Numbered from the stretch's first letter, positions 31,472 to 43,404 are shown. The stretch is 64,000 bases of DNA from Lycorma delicatula (GCF_047948215.1 NC_134460.1:15621501-15685500), one strand, 5' to 3'. Program-made: numbers and translations. Notes: generated by a model not told the origin, from the letters alone.

Positions 31472-32609
31472 GATATTTTTATTTAGGAAGATTAAAGAAA
31501 AACAAACCAACATACTTGGCGTTTATAGACCTAGAAAAGGCATTCGATAACGTAGACTGGAATAAAATGTTCAGCATTTTAAAAAAATTAGGGTTCAAAT
31601 ACAGAGATAGAAGAACAATTGCTAACATGTACAGGAACCAAACAGCAACAGTAGCAATTGAAGAACATAAGAAAGAAGCCATAATAAGAAAGGGAGTCCG
31701 ACAAGGATGTTCTCTATCTCCGTTACTTTTTAATCTTTACGTGGAACTAGCAGTTAATGATGTTAAAGAACAATTTAGATTCGGAGTAACAGTACAAGGT
31801 GAAAAGATAAAGATGCTACGATTTGCCGATGATATAGTAATTCTAGCCGAGAATAAAAAGGATTTAGAAGAAACAATGAACGGCATAGATGAAGTCCTAC
31901 GCAAGAACTATCGCGTGAAAATAAACAAGAACAAAACAAAAGTAATGAAATGTAGTAGAAATAACAAAGATGGACCACTGAATGTGAAAATAGGAAGAGA
32001 AAAGATTATGGAGGTAGAAGAATTTTGTTATTTGGGAAGTAGAATTACTAAAGATGGGCGAAGCAGGAGCGATATAAAATGCCGAATAGCACAAGCTAAA
32101 CGAGCCTTCAGTAAGAAATATAAGTTGTTTACATCAAAAATTAATTTAAATGTCAGGAAAAGATTTTTGAAAGTGTATGTTTGGAGTGTCGCTTTATATG
32201 GAAGTGAAACTTGGACAATCGGAGTATCTGAGAAGAAAAGGTTAGAAGCTTTTGAAATGTGGTGCTATAGGAGAATGTTAAAAATCAGATGGGTGGATAA
32301 AGTGACAAATGAGGAGGTATTGCGGCAAATAGATGGAGAAAGAAGCATTTGGAAAAATATAGTTAAAAGAAGAGACAGACTTATAGGCCACATACTAAGG
32401 CATCCTGGAATAGTCGCTTTAATTTTGGAAGGACAGGTAGAAGGGAAAAATTGTGTAGGCAGGCCACGTTTGGAATATGTAAAACAAATTGTTAGGGATG
32501 TAGGATGTAGAGGGTATACTGAAATGAAAAGACTAGCACTAGATAGGGAATCTTGGAGAGCTGCATCAAACCAGTCAAATGACTGAAGACAAAAAAAAAA
32601 AGATATTTT
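31472..32609 (+). mobile_element. RTE-A copy 8: 5'-truncated LINE with short TSD
   Basis: Element homology runs from GGAAGATTAAAG (about 31486) to GAAGAC and an A run ending at 32601. GATATTTT occurs at 31472-31479 and 32602-32609, a likely 8-bp duplication with a few untemplated bases at the 5' junction. Confidence 0.9.
31516..32586 (+). CDS. RTE-A reverse transcriptase + C-terminal domain (truncated)
   Basis: A 356-codon open frame: FIDLEKAFDNVDW at residues 3-15, GVRQGCSLSPLLFN, the intact MLRFADDIVILAE box, and the full C-terminal domain to SNQSND. Shared variants such as ENKKDL, FEMWCY and IVRDVGCRGY match the copy at 56.98-57.94 kb, so the two belong to one subfamily. It lacks the endonuclease and N-terminal RT. 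Confidence 0.88.
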   Translation: MAFIDLEKAFDNVDWNKMFSILKKLGFKYRDRRTIANMYRNQTATVAIEEHKKEAIIRKGVRQGCSLSPLLFNLYVELAVNDVKEQFRFGVTVQGEKIKMLRFADDIVILAENKKDLEETMNGIDEVLRKNYRVKINKNKTKVMKCSRNNKDGPLNVKIGREKIMEVEEFCYLGSRITKDGRSRSDIKCRIAQAKRAFSKKYKLFTSKINLNVRKRFLKVYVWSVALYGSETWTIGVSEKKRLEAFEMWCYRRMLKIRWVDKVTNEEVLRQIDGERSIWKNIVKRRDRLIGHILRHPGIVALILEGQVEGKNCVGRPRLEYVKQIVRDVGCRGYTEMKRLALDRESWRAASNQSND

Positions 32610-32699
32610 CTGAAAAAAATGGATAAATTGAACTAGTACAAGCTGTTATTAAAAAAAAATTAAATTTCATTTTAAAGAATTTTCCCTTTCGTTTTCCTC

Positions 32700-33250
32700 A
32701 ATAAAAAACTGGACTGCTGAATTTAAACGTGATCGTGGATCCGGTCTAAATATGAACGATCGGGATGACGAAACGACGGCTGCACCCGACGAAATCGTCA
32801 CGAAAATCCGCATTACCGTATAAAACGATTGCGGACTGATGTTACGCGAGCTTGAAAACATCGAAAACGTGACAGACCTTTTCCATTACATTTTACACGA
32901 CGTTTTGGATGGAAAAAGGTTTTCGCTCCATCAATGTTGGTCACGTTTGTTAACAGTAGACCAAAATCGCAGTCCACTGACACTTTTCGAGGGTGTTTAG
33001 AATTATGTAAAAAGCAACTCCGCTAAGTTTCTTTAATATTTTATAACAGTAGATGAAACGTAGATTCACAAATACAAACTAAAGAACAAAAGCGGTTGAA
33101 ATAGGAGCACGTAAAAGTGCGCCAAAGAAAGTGAAAACGGTATCGTCTGCAAGAAAAGTCATGGCTTGGTTGTTTTTTGATTATCGTGCTGTGGTGCTCA
33201 TAGATTAACTGTAAAAAGGCAGGACTATCACTCCAAAAGTATTTCGCTAT
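32700..33250 (+). pseudogene. Degraded mariner transposase
   Basis: Joined frames on the plus strand give AAPDEIVTKIRITV, then RLLTVDQNRSPLTLFEGV, FITVDET (first catalytic Asp), KSAPKKVKTVSSARKVMAWL, FFDYRAVVLID and GRTITP. These follow the order of a mariner protein (RLLTVDQKR...FITVDETWIH...SAPKKAKT...GKVMATVFWD...GKTITGEYY). Stops and frameshifts are frequent, and the region after GKTIT, with the second and third Asp, is not recognisable. No inverted repeats were identified. Confidence 0.8.
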
Positions 33251-33629
33251 GATTAATAGATCGATTGAAAGGTACTATTTGGGCTAAATGACCAAAAAAT
33301 AAATAAAAAAGATCTGATGTTGAAACCACATGACTCCCTTGTAAGCCTATTAAATTACATATACCACATTTTTTTAAAATGAAAAGTACATATAATTTTA
33401 TTTCATTAATAACTTCTGATATTTATTCGTGTTTTTTATTGTTATTATTTAATTATTATTTATTGCAAATGCTTTTTACAATCAGAGGAGATTAATAAAT
33501 CAGAGATTAATAAATCAATATATTTAAATTAAAAAAAAGTTAAAAAAAAAGGAGATGAAGTCGGATTTGAACCGATGTGCATTCCCCTTGTAAGATCCAA
33601 ATATTTCATTAATTAAATTTTTATTCGGT
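33251..33629. other. Unassigned DNA; possible SINE remnant near 33550
   Basis: The complement of a B box occurs at 33561-33573 (TCGGATTTGAACC). The phrase CCCTTGTAAG also occurs near 33337 and 33586. Too short to classify. Confidence 0.3.
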
Positions 33630-34025
33630 TATAAGTCTGAAACCAATCAAAATGTGTATCACTTGTGATACGTTGTTGAAAATCTCTCAATGAGGGCTTA
33701 TTGCTGCAGCTAAGAAAAAGTCCAAAATCCAAACCTTTTAGATTTTTTGCTTTTTTAGACACTTTTGGTCCAGTCGATTACAATCGAAAGGGGAGGTGCA
33801 CAAACAGATCTTATTGTGGAGTCCTAAATCCTAAATTTCAACGTACTAAGACTAATGGTTTTTGAGTTATTTGAGATACATACGTACATAGATATATACT
33901 TACGTGCGTACAGACGTCACATCGAAACTAATCAAATTGGATTCAGGGATGGTAAAAATGGATATTTACATTGAAAACAAATATTTTTCGCGATTACAAT
34001 AGTTCCTTTTCTTCGTAAAACAAAG
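33630..34025 (+). repeat. Unclassified dispersed repeat E, copy 1
   Basis: This stretch aligns over about 390 bases with 59838-60235. Shared landmarks are GACACTTTTGGTCCAGTCG, AAATTTCAACnTnCTA, TTTTTGAGTTAT, GAGATACATACGTAC, GGATTCAGGGATGGT and a 3' part with TTTTTCGCGAT and GTAAAACAAAGTAA. No open frame and no obvious terminal repeats. It is probably a non-autonomous transposon of medium age. Confidence 0.75.
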
Positions 34026-35661
34026 TAATAATGAATGTGTTCTTTAAACATGTTGCTGCAAAACTTCACGGAGTTTAATCAGGAATTAATTTTTAACTTA
34101 TACACTTCGAAGAGTAGGTAACGACGTTTCGTGACCTACATTTGCAAAATTGGGAAGCCGTTGGTCTAACTGTATCGAGTTACACGGTGGCTACATTGAA
34201 AAATAAACTTCTGAAAAATCTTGTGGTTTCTTTTTCAGGCTTTCCTAAAGAACCTTCTGTATGAATATGATTGAGCTACGATCGGAAGTAACTTGTTTCT
34301 TATGTCATAACGCTTATACCGAGCAAAATAATGTTAAATTATATTATTATTGTTTATCACTCTCATTATTTGGCTATTTCAGTTAATTTTTGATAAATAA
34401 TAAATATTATTTTAAATTATACAATTATAAAGAGAAGATATTTTCACCCGAGAACTCCGAGAAGAGGGAATACGCAAAAACGCGCGTGTGTGATAGGTAT
34501 TTTTAATATTTTGTTAAAAACTGCCCTAACAACATAATTAGTTGGTAGCTGAACTAGTGTACACTATTTCGTTAGTGACAGTACTAATAAAATATTTTTT
34601 TTTTATTTTTATTTTATAAAATATTTATTTTATTTTAATTAAATATTTTTGAAATTATTTATTTAAAATATAGGAAAGTCATTAACGCTTTTTTGTTAAG
34701 TTTGAAAAAAATTTAATTTCAATTCAAAACCTTTATAAACTTTAATGTTTAAAATAAGAAAAAAATAAGTTACAACGCTGACGATGCAGTGTATGTAACG
34801 AAAAGGGTTTATAAGAGGTGTAATCAATTCGGCGATATACGAGTACAACTAGAGTTTAACTTTAAATAATAACATATTCTGAATTTCTTTACAGATATCC
34901 TTACCGATTTTATTAATAATATAATATTATTATTGATTTACGTTTAATTTTTTAAAAATAAATCGATTTGCGTACTAAATAAGTTTACGATTTATCAGTT
35001 GAAAAAGTAAAAATTAGGATTTTATAAGAAATTATAAAAAAATTCACATTAATTTAATAAATAATAAAATAAATACCACTTGATAAATCAGGAATCGCAG
35101 TATGTGTTTATATTACCGCAGTATATCTGGTATACGAAAATAAAATAAAATAATTACAACGGGAAAGATTAGAAAAAACCGGATGCAGTTTAATAGCAGG
35201 AAAAGTCTAAATCGGTAATTGCTTTAGAGGTTTTTTAGTTATTAAATAATATTTATATGTTTTTTTCTTTTTTAAATTGACAAGGTCAGCAGTCACGTTT
35301 TGAGGGTTTAAGTGATTTATGAAAATTCAAAATTTTCAATTTTCATAAATCAATATTCTATGGTATACAGTAATCATTCATTCGTACAACAAATTTTTAT
35401 ATTCATAAAATAATACGTGGGCGTACTTTTATCGTATTTTTTATTCAAAACCAATTAAAAATATTTTTCTAAGAATTTCCAATAAAGCAGTTAATATTTA
35501 TTTTAAATTACGCTTTCATTAAAATAAACTTCCAATTTATTCTTTTTTGATGTTATTTATTTAATATCTATATTTTTTCAAATATCCTATTCCTGTTATC
35601 AGTCTACCTTTAAGGAAGGTAGCTTCCTAAAAGGAAGCTCATATAATGAATTCGTTCTTAA
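34026..35661. other. Unassigned AT-rich DNA with a palindromic hairpin
   Basis: No gene recognised. It contains a 15-bp inverted repeat, TGATTTATGAAAATT at 35313-35327 with its complement at 35338-35352. Confidence 0.4.
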
Positions 35662-38600
35662 CAAAAAGAAGTTTTTTTTTTTTTCTTCAGTCATTTGACT
35701 GGTTTGATGCAGCTCTCCAAGATTCCCTATCAAGTGCTAGTCGTTTCATTTCAGTATACCCTCTACATCCTACATCCCTAACAATTTGTTTTACATATTC
35801 CAAACGTGGCCTACCTACACAATTTTTCCCTTCTACCTGTCCTTCCAATATTAAAGCGACTATTCCAGAATGCCTTAGTATGTGGCCTATAAGTCTTGTC
35901 TCTTCTTTTAACTATATTTTTCCAAACGCTTCTTTCTTTATCTATTTGCCGCAATACCTCTTCATTTGTCACTTTATCCACCCATCTGATTTTTAACATT
36001 CTCCTATAGCACCGCATTTCAAAAGCTTCTAATCTTTTCTTCTCAGATACTCCGATCGTCCAAGTTTCACTTCCATATAAAGCGACACTCCAAACATATA
36101 CTTTCAAAAATCTTTTCCTGACATTTAAATTAATTTTTGTCGTAAACAAATTATATTTCTTACTGAAGGCTCGTTTCGCTTGTGCTATTCGGCATTTTAT
36201 ATCGCTGCTGCTTCGTCCATCTTTAGTAATTCTACTTCCCAAATAACAAAATTCATCTACCTCCATAATCTTTTCTCCTCCTATTTTCACATTCAGTGGC
36301 CCATCTTTGTTATTTCTACTACATTTCATTACTTTTGTTTTGTTCTTGTTTATTTTCATGCGATAGTTCTTGCGTAGGACTTCATCTTTGCCGTTCATTT
36401 TTTCTTCTAAAACCTTTTTATTCTCGGCTAGAATTACTATATCATCAGCAAATCGTAGCATCTTTATCATTTCACCTTGTACTGTTACTCCGAATCTAAA
36501 TTGTTCTTTAACATCATTAACTGCTAGTTCCATGTAAAGATTAAAAAGTAACGGAGATAGGGAACATCCTTGTCGGACTCCCTTTCTTATTAGGGCTTCT
36601 TTCTTATGTTCTTCGATTGTTATTGTTGTTGTTTGGTTCCTCTACATGTTAGCAATTGTTCTTCTATCTCTGTATTTGAATTCTATTTTTTTTAAAATGC
36701 TGAACATTTTATTCCAGTCTACGTTATCGAATGCCTTTTCTAGGTCTATAAACGCCAAGTATGTCGGTTTGTTTTTCTTTAATCTTCCTTCTACTATTAA
36801 TCTGAAGCCTAAAATTGCTTCCCTTGTCCCTATACTTTTCCTGAAACCAAATTGGTCTTTTCCTAACACTTCTACCACTCTCCTCTCAATTCTTCTGTAT
36901 AGAATTCTAGTTATGATTTTTGATGCATGACTAGTTAAACTAATTGTTTTGTATTCTTCACATTTATCTGCCCCTGCTTTCTTTGGTATCATAACTATAA
37001 CACTTTTTTTGAAGTCTGACGGAAATTCCCCTTTTTCATAAATATTACACACCAGTTTGTATAATCTATCAATCGCTTGCTCTGCGCACTGCGCAGTAAT
37101 TCTACAGGTATTCCGTCCATTTCAGGAGCCTTTCTGCCATTTAAATCTTTTAATGCTCTCTTAAATTCAGATCTCATTATTGTTTCTCCCATTTCATCCT
37201 CCTCAACTTCCGCTTCTTCCTCTATAACACCCTTTTTTAATTCATTTCCTCCGTATAACTCTTCAATATATTCCAACTATCTATCGAGTTTACCTTTCGT
37301 ATTATATATCGGTGTACCAACTTTGTTTAACACATTATTAGATTTTAATTTATGTACCCCAAAAATTTCCTTAACTTTCCTGTATGCTCCGTCTATTTTA
37401 CCAATGTTCATTTCTCTTTTCACTTCTGAACACTTTTCTTTAATCCACCATTCTTTCGCCAGTTTGCACTTCTTGTTTATAGCATTTCTTAATTGCCGAT
37501 AGTTCCTTTTACTTTCTTCATCACTAGCATTCTTATATTTTCTACGTTCATCCATCAGCTGCAATATATCGTCTGAAACCCAAGGTTTTCTACCAGTTCT
37601 CTTTATTCCGCCTAAGTTTGCTTTTGCTGATTTAAGAATTTCCTTTTTAACATTCTCCCATTCTTCTTCTACATTTTCTAGCTTATCTTTTTTACTCAGA
37701 CCTCTTGCGATGTCCTCCTCAAAAATCTTCTGTACCTCCTCTTCCTCAAGCTTCTCTAAATTCCACCGATTCATTTGACACCTTTTCTTCAGGTTTTTAA
37801 ACCCCAATCTACATTTCATTATCACCAAATTATGGTCGCTGTCAATGCCTGCTCCAGGGTAAGTTTTGCAGTCAACGAGTTGATTTCTAAATCTTTGCTT
37901 AACCATGATATAATCTATCTGATACCTTCCAGTATCGCCTGGCTTTTTCCAAGTGTATATTCTTCTATTATGATTTTTAAATTGGGTGTTGGCAATTACT
38001 AAATTATACTTCGTGCAAAACTCTTATAAGTCGGTCCCCTCTTTCATTCCTTTTGCCCAGCCCGTATTCACCCACTATATTTCCTTCCTTGCCTTTACCA
38101 ATGCTTGCATTCCAATCTCCAACTATTATTAAATTTTCATCTCCTTTTACGTGTTTAATTGCTTCATCAATCTCTTCGTATACACACTCTACCTCATCAT
38201 CATAATGGGCGCTTGTAGGCATATAGACGTTAACAATCGTTGTCGGTTTAGGTTTTGATTTTACCCTTATTTCAATGATTCTATCGCTATGCGTTTTGAA
38301 ATACTCTACTCTCTTCCCTATCTTCTTGTTCATTATGAAACCTACTCCTGCCTGCCCATTATTTGAAGCCGAGTTAATTATTCTAAAATCACCTGACCAA
38401 AAGTCGCCTTCCTCTTCCCACCGAACCTCACTAATTCCTACTACATCCACATTTATACTATACATTTCCCTTTTTAAATTTTCTAACCTACCAACCTTTT
38501 TTAAACTTCTAACATTCCACGCTCCGACTCGTAGAATGTTATTTTTTAATTTTCTGGTGACCCCTTCCTTAGTAGTCCCCACCCGGAGATCCGAACGGGG

Positions 38601-38721
38601 GACTAGTTTACCTCCGGAATATTTTACCAAGGAAGGCGCCTCCATCATTGCTATATGAAAATTCAGAGCCACATTTTCTTGGAAAAAAAGCAGCTGTAGT
38701 TTTCCATTGCAAAAAGAAGTT
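35662..38721 (-). mobile_element. RTE-A copy 9: near full-length LINE with 12-bp TSD
   Basis: The longest copy, about 3.04 kb, flanked by a perfect 12-bp duplication CAAAAAGAAGTT at 35662-35673 and 38710-38721. On the minus strand it runs from a short stretch upstream of the ATG (about 38648) through endonuclease, linker, RT and C-terminal domain to the 3' end. Judged against copy 11, about 250 bases of 5' UTR are missing. Its coding sequence carries at least five lesions, described in the next entry. Confidence 0.95.
35811..38648 (-). pseudogene. RTE-A endonuclease-reverse transcriptase, disrupted
   Basis: This is the reference for the family protein. The endonuclease (38004-38648) has ILRVGAWNVRSL, GISEVRW (catalytic Glu), VNVYMPTSAH and IVGDWNAS. 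YIMVKQRF and SDHNLVIM follow in the next frame (37277-37906), with a basic linker, EEDIARGLSKKDK. The RT (36642-37276, then 35811-36533) has NGRKAPEMDGIPVELL, DQFGFRKSIGTREA, FIDLEKAFDNVDW and MLRFADDIVILAE. Breaks: a frameshift near 38025 (extra T), a TAG near 37276, a frameshift near 37025, a stop near 36643 and a frameshift near 35897. The endonuclease type and single ORF resemble RTE/BovB (CFDP2-like) elements; that clade call is from motif memory. Confidence 0.88.
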
Positions 38722-40290
38722 ACTACTTCATTAATTTCATTTACTCCCAATCGTTCTTATTGATATGATGCGGATAAATCACCGGTTAATCACAACACAT
38801 AATCATCATTTACTGCTGTAAACCCAATGAAAGTACGATTTTTAAGGCTGAATGTCACCCGCATCCCCGTGGTTTTGGCATACTGTATATTCGACTCTGT
38901 GAAAAAAAAAAATGGGAAACCAATTTACCTGTTATTATCCATAGCTAGTCTCGAATGGAGTGCTCGTTAATCCTTATTTGAATAAGCTGTTTATGAAAGC
39001 GACTTAAATCTAAAATCAGATAGCCTGAAACCTTTTTTATATTAACTGTTATTAATTTACTATTTCCGATCAAAATCCATCGATTCTGCTTGTTTCATTC
39101 GCTATATTACAATTTCTACGTTGTGGAGCGGCTGTGCCGTACTCGTGAATAATTCAGCACAATAATTCAGTAGTTTCCCCAACCTTTTTGATCATAATGA
39201 CCCCTTTTATTCTTCGAGTGGAAAACCTCTTTTTAGTAAAAGTCGGGTGCATTAATATTGAGAAAAATTAGAATTTTAAGCGGTGTTCTGTTCCTTGTTC
39301 AGCTATAATACATCCTAATTCTCTGACGAGAATATATTTAAATTTTATTTAGAGCTAATCAATTTTTTCTTAAAAGAAATAAATTTATTTGAAATATACT
39401 TATATTAAATATATTTATTGTCTTGATTGAATTGAGGAACAGATTTGTTTTTGTAAAGTCGATGCGTAGTGTATATTATCGTACGGATTTGAATTGTGAA
39501 CGGTCGGAAGAAAGTTACACAAGTATATGATTAAGTAGAGAGGAACGGTGGAAATGACATAGAGAGATAAAATTTGAAATAAGAAATTATTGAAAAATTG
39601 AAAAGAAAACTACAGTAGTGTTTGATAAGGTAAAATCTTAGGAATTTTACGAAAGAGGAAAACATCTTTCTTGAAGCGTACTCTTCATCGACATTGCCGT
39701 CGACGAAGCATCATGAAGAGAAAAGAGATGGTCGGAAAAGGATGAATTTGGTTGTCCGTAGACATTAGAAAACGTAGAAGGTATAAAAAGAAAACCAAAC
39801 AAATTTTTAATTAATAATTAAGCTAGAAAAGATCAGCGCTGGATTTTTTGGGGTTTTAGGCTTTATTGTGTTTTGTTTATTTTTAAATAGAAAGCGTAAA
39901 AAACGGAAAATATATTTTCAGGAAAAAAGTCATTGCAATAATGCAATTTATGGTACCTTAAAAAACATATATGACAGGAATTCAATAAAGGAAACATATA
40001 CGTATATTTTTAAAGTTGTTAAAGTAATTTTTAAATAATCCGAGTACATTTTTTGAAATGGAAAAAGATTAATAAAAATCACGTTAAAAACATTTTTGAG
40101 AACAATTTAAAAAAATAAATAAATAAAATAGTTTATTTGGTCAAATTATAAAGAAAGTAAATTTTACTATTTAACTGAAGAAGTAAAGTTACTGTTAGCG
40201 GGGTAGAGGCATAATTATCTATAAAAATAGATAAATTTACGAGGATTATTCAATAATTAAAAAGACAACTGCAGAAAAATACCATTAATT
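38722..40290. other. Unassigned AT-rich DNA
   Basis: No gene or repeat recognised. A weak hairpin lies near 39678-39720 (CTCTTCAT ... ATGAAGAG). Confidence 0.35.
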
Positions 40291-40960
40291 CAACGCCACC
40301 TTTCTTATTCCAATGTCATGTATTGTTACTTTGGTGTCTGACCCAATCTTGTACCGCATTAACCTGCTCATAGTTGCCTAAATTGGTGCTAATTAAAAAC
40401 TTTCAGATTTTGAAGTCGCTACAGTTATTCAAAAAACAAAAAATCTGGTGGTGCGAGGTCGAAAATGAAGGTAACTGTGGTAACATCTCCGTGTGCAACG
40501 TTTGAATGCCTTCCCGCATCTTTTAAGGGTTATAAGGTTATTATGCAGAAGAATTATGCTTCATGAGAGAAAACAAGGACGTTTCTTTATTACGTGTTAC
40601 ACTTTGTTTTCTAGCATGTCAAATTTGTACTCGCTGTTAATTGTACGTTACTCTTCCAAATAATCGCAATAGGCCTTTATAGTCCCCCCCCACAAAAAAA
40701 ACGGTTAGCATCACTTTGCCCTCTAAAGCGTACGTCTTGAATTTTTTCCTGGCAGGCCGATTCGGATGTTACCATTCCGTACTTAGATTTTTGGATTCCG
40801 GCATCGAATCCAAGCTATTATGAAAAAAAGCATTTTCTTTCGTCGTTTAAAACTTCCTTCCTTAAAAAAAAAACTCGTTTAAATTCTGTAAAAACGTGAA
40901 TTCGGATGTTTTTGTGATTTTGAGATACCCGTCTCGAAATCTAACTTCAACACGTTTTGC
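40290..40960 (-). pseudogene. Degraded mariner transposase
   Basis: On the minus strand one frame reads HPNRPARKKFKTYALEGKVM followed by LTVF (near 40700-40760), the mariner block before the WD motif. Then DYKG follows across a G run. Further on come DLAPPDF near 40440-40465 (third catalytic position) and VNAVQDWVRHQ near 40340-40370, all in the order of a mariner protein. Stops and frameshifts are abundant. No inverted repeats were identified. Confidence 0.72.
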
Positions 40961-41134
40961 GGTAGTTCACCTTATAGTCCAGTCAATGGGGAAAAAAATT
41001 TCGATTTTTGAAGAAAATTACTAGAGATTGGAAAGTACATGGGATTGTAGATTAAGGTAAGTACAACTTGTTTATATGCGACTGAACAAAACCGATAACT
41101 AACTAACTGAATTTCACTACCGATAGCCATATTT

Positions 41135-41377
41135 ACAGCGTTCAAGTCCTAGTAAAGCCAGTTATTTTTACACGGATTTGAATATTAGATCGTGGATACC
41201 GGTGTTCTTTGGTGGTTGGGTTTCAATTAACCACACATCTCAGGAATGGTCGAACTGAGAATGTACAAGACTACACTTCATTTACACTCATACATATCAT
41301 CCTCATTCATCCTCTGAAGAATTATCTAAACGGTAGTTACCGGAGGCTAAACAGGAAAAAGAAAGAAAAGAAAAGAA
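41135..41377 (+). mobile_element. SINE-1 copy, 5'-truncated
   Basis: This matches the element at 21.2 kb from its B box (GCGTTCAAGTCC) to the A-rich tail (GAAAGAAAAGAAAAG). A 10-bp duplication AGCCATATTT flanks it at 41125-41134 and 41378-41387. The A-box head is missing. Confidence 0.88.
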
Positions 41378-41384
41378 AGCCATA

Positions 41385-41860
41385 TTTGCAAAATAATTTT
41401 TTTTTGCAGATGTTATTTTTTAATCGTTAACAAATGTGCCTAAGAAAAATATGACCTTATGATACTGACCTTGCCTACAGCCTCACCCCCTTGACCTTTT
41501 AAGTTTAAAATCTAACGGTTTCATTGACCCATATACAGAAATAATCTAGTTTGGTAAAAATCGGTCCTTTAGTTCTGGAGATATAAGTTGATTTAGAGGT
41601 CAACACCGAACACACGTATATTCGAACATTAACATCCGGGAAATTTCCATCCGGTTGTTTGGATTTTTGGGTTCTTAGGTGTCAGATCTTCAAGATCGGG
41701 TAAAAACCGTATATGCCCAAATCGGACCGATTACAATACTTGCCCTTCTACAGCTATAGCGCTATCTGGACCGGAAACTAAAAACTTTGCAAAACATGTT
41801 ATTGATCTAGGTTAGCCCGATTCAAATGGAGCCAACGTTTTGAAATAAACCAAAGAGGTT
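41385..41860. repeat. Unclassified repeat region partly shared with 19.56-19.86 kb
   Basis: TTTAATCGTTAACAAATGTG and CTTGCCTACAGCC match the 19.8-kb segment. The following text (AATCGGTCCTTTAGTTCTGG, AGATATAAG, CCGGGAAATTTCCATCCGG) has the look of a dispersed non-coding repeat, but no second copy of that part is in the window. Confidence 0.45.
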
Positions 41861-41863
41861 ATT

Positions 41864-43404
41864 ATAATGAAACTACTTCCAGAACACTGGACCACAGCCC
41901 TCATCCATCCATTACATAAAAAAGGGGATAAAACTAATCCTGAAAACTACAGAGGCATATCTCTCCTGGATTGCACATACAAAATCCTGTCGAGAATCAT
42001 ATACAACCGATGCAAAAACCAACTTGAACTGGAACTTGGGGAATACCAAGGGGGATTTAGGCCATGGAGAGGTTGCCCGGAACAAATAATATCCCTAAAA
42101 CTTATGATGGATTTATATAAAAGACGGAAAAAACAACTAATAATCACCTTCGTCGACTTAATAAGGGCCTATGATTGTATACACCGACCATCCATGCTGA
42201 ATATTCTGAGAAACCTGGGCCTTCACCCTAAACTCGTAAACATGATAAAATTAACTTTAACCGATACCCAGTCCAGAGTGAAATTCAGAGGTGAACTCTC
42301 TCAACCCTTTTACATAAAAACTGGATTGAAGCAAGGAGACGGCCTCTCACCACTCCTTTTTAACTGCGCCCTTGAATTTGTCATGAGAAAATGGTATGAA
42401 ATAAATCCCAAAAATATAAAAACGGGTACTAAGAAAAACTCCATCACACTAAATCGCCTAGGATTTGCAGATGACCTCGCTCTTTTAGCAAATAATATTC
42501 AAGAAGCCAAAACACAAATCATGAGCCTTCAAAACCTAGCACAAAAGATAGGGCTTCATATCTCTTTCGAAAAAACTGAACTAATGGCCATAGATCCTCT
42601 GGTAATAGAGCGCATTACGGTAAACGATTTAAATATCTAGGGGAAATAATAACTTATAATTTAAATGAAAAAGTGACATGGCAAAACGGGACAAATAAAA
42701 TGATTAAATCCCAAAAATTATCTCGGTCAACATATAACAAAAAATGCCTTTCTGCTAAAACAACACTTAAACATTATAAAACTGTAGTACAGCCAGAAGT
42801 CACCTACGGAAGCGAGACCCTTTTCAAAATCACTCAGAAAAACCGAATTGAAAAAATTCTGAAAATAGAGAGGAGAATTGTCAGAACGTGTATCAATAAA
42901 AAACACCAAAAAGAAGGCCGATGGTGGATTGTGCCAAATGAGGTGGTGTATCGAGAAATAGAGCCTGTTACTGATACTATGCGGAAAAAAAGAATCTCTT
43001 TCTTCGGTCATCTCATAAGGACACCGCAAACAAGACCGTCAAGAAATATCATTGAAAAGCTCTGGTTCCAAAAGCTAGAAGTAGGATGGATCAAAGAAAT
43101 TAGAGAAGATATGAAAGAATTGGGAATTTCCCTGACCGACCTACAGAATAAAACTGGAAAAATTACAAAGCTAAAAGATAAAAGCATTAGATTTAAACAA
43201 AAGACGGACAAACGACAAAATACAACGAAGAGGGTGTTTACGGATGAAGAAAAGAAAGCAAGATCTGAACGGATGAAGAAATACTGGGCAGCTCGAAAGA
43301 GTAAAATAACACGCTTTTCTCAGAAAAGATCCAACTAAAATTGACTTAAGTGGTCCCATGTTGGCCGTAAAAGCATAATAATAATAATAATAATGAAACT
43401 ACTT
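41864..43404 (+). mobile_element. RTE-B copy 2: 5'-truncated LINE with (TAA)n tail
   Basis: An RT plus C-terminal domain LINE ending GTAAAAGCATAATAATAATA. A 15-bp direct repeat ATAATGAAACTACTT flanks it at 41864-41878 and 43390-43404. Seven further bases (AGAACAC) match after two mismatches, a likely junction microhomology. It retains about 600 more bases of RT than copy 1. Confidence 0.88.
41867..43338 (+). pseudogene. RTE-B reverse transcriptase + C-terminal domain, frameshifted
   Basis: Frame 1 (41867-42640, 257 codons): LPEHWTTALIHPLHKKGDKT, YRGISLLDCTYKILSRI, GEYQGGFRPWRGC, FVDLIRAYDCIHR (first Asp), KTGLKQGDGLSPLLFN and LGFADDLALLA, so all RT blocks are present. Compared with copy 1 about 25 bases are missing near 42628 (GTAAACG joins ATTTAAATATC), which shifts the frame. 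Frame 2 (42673-43338, 221 codons) has TYGSETLFKI, RRIVRT, FFGHLIRTP and a Lys/Arg-rich end. The first few codons are flanking DNA. The HKKGD...YRGISLL type suggests the RTE clade. Confidence 0.85.

Noticed and set aside
37077..37502. 141-codon plus-strand frame
   Set aside because: It is antisense to the linker and RT start of RTE-A copy 9.
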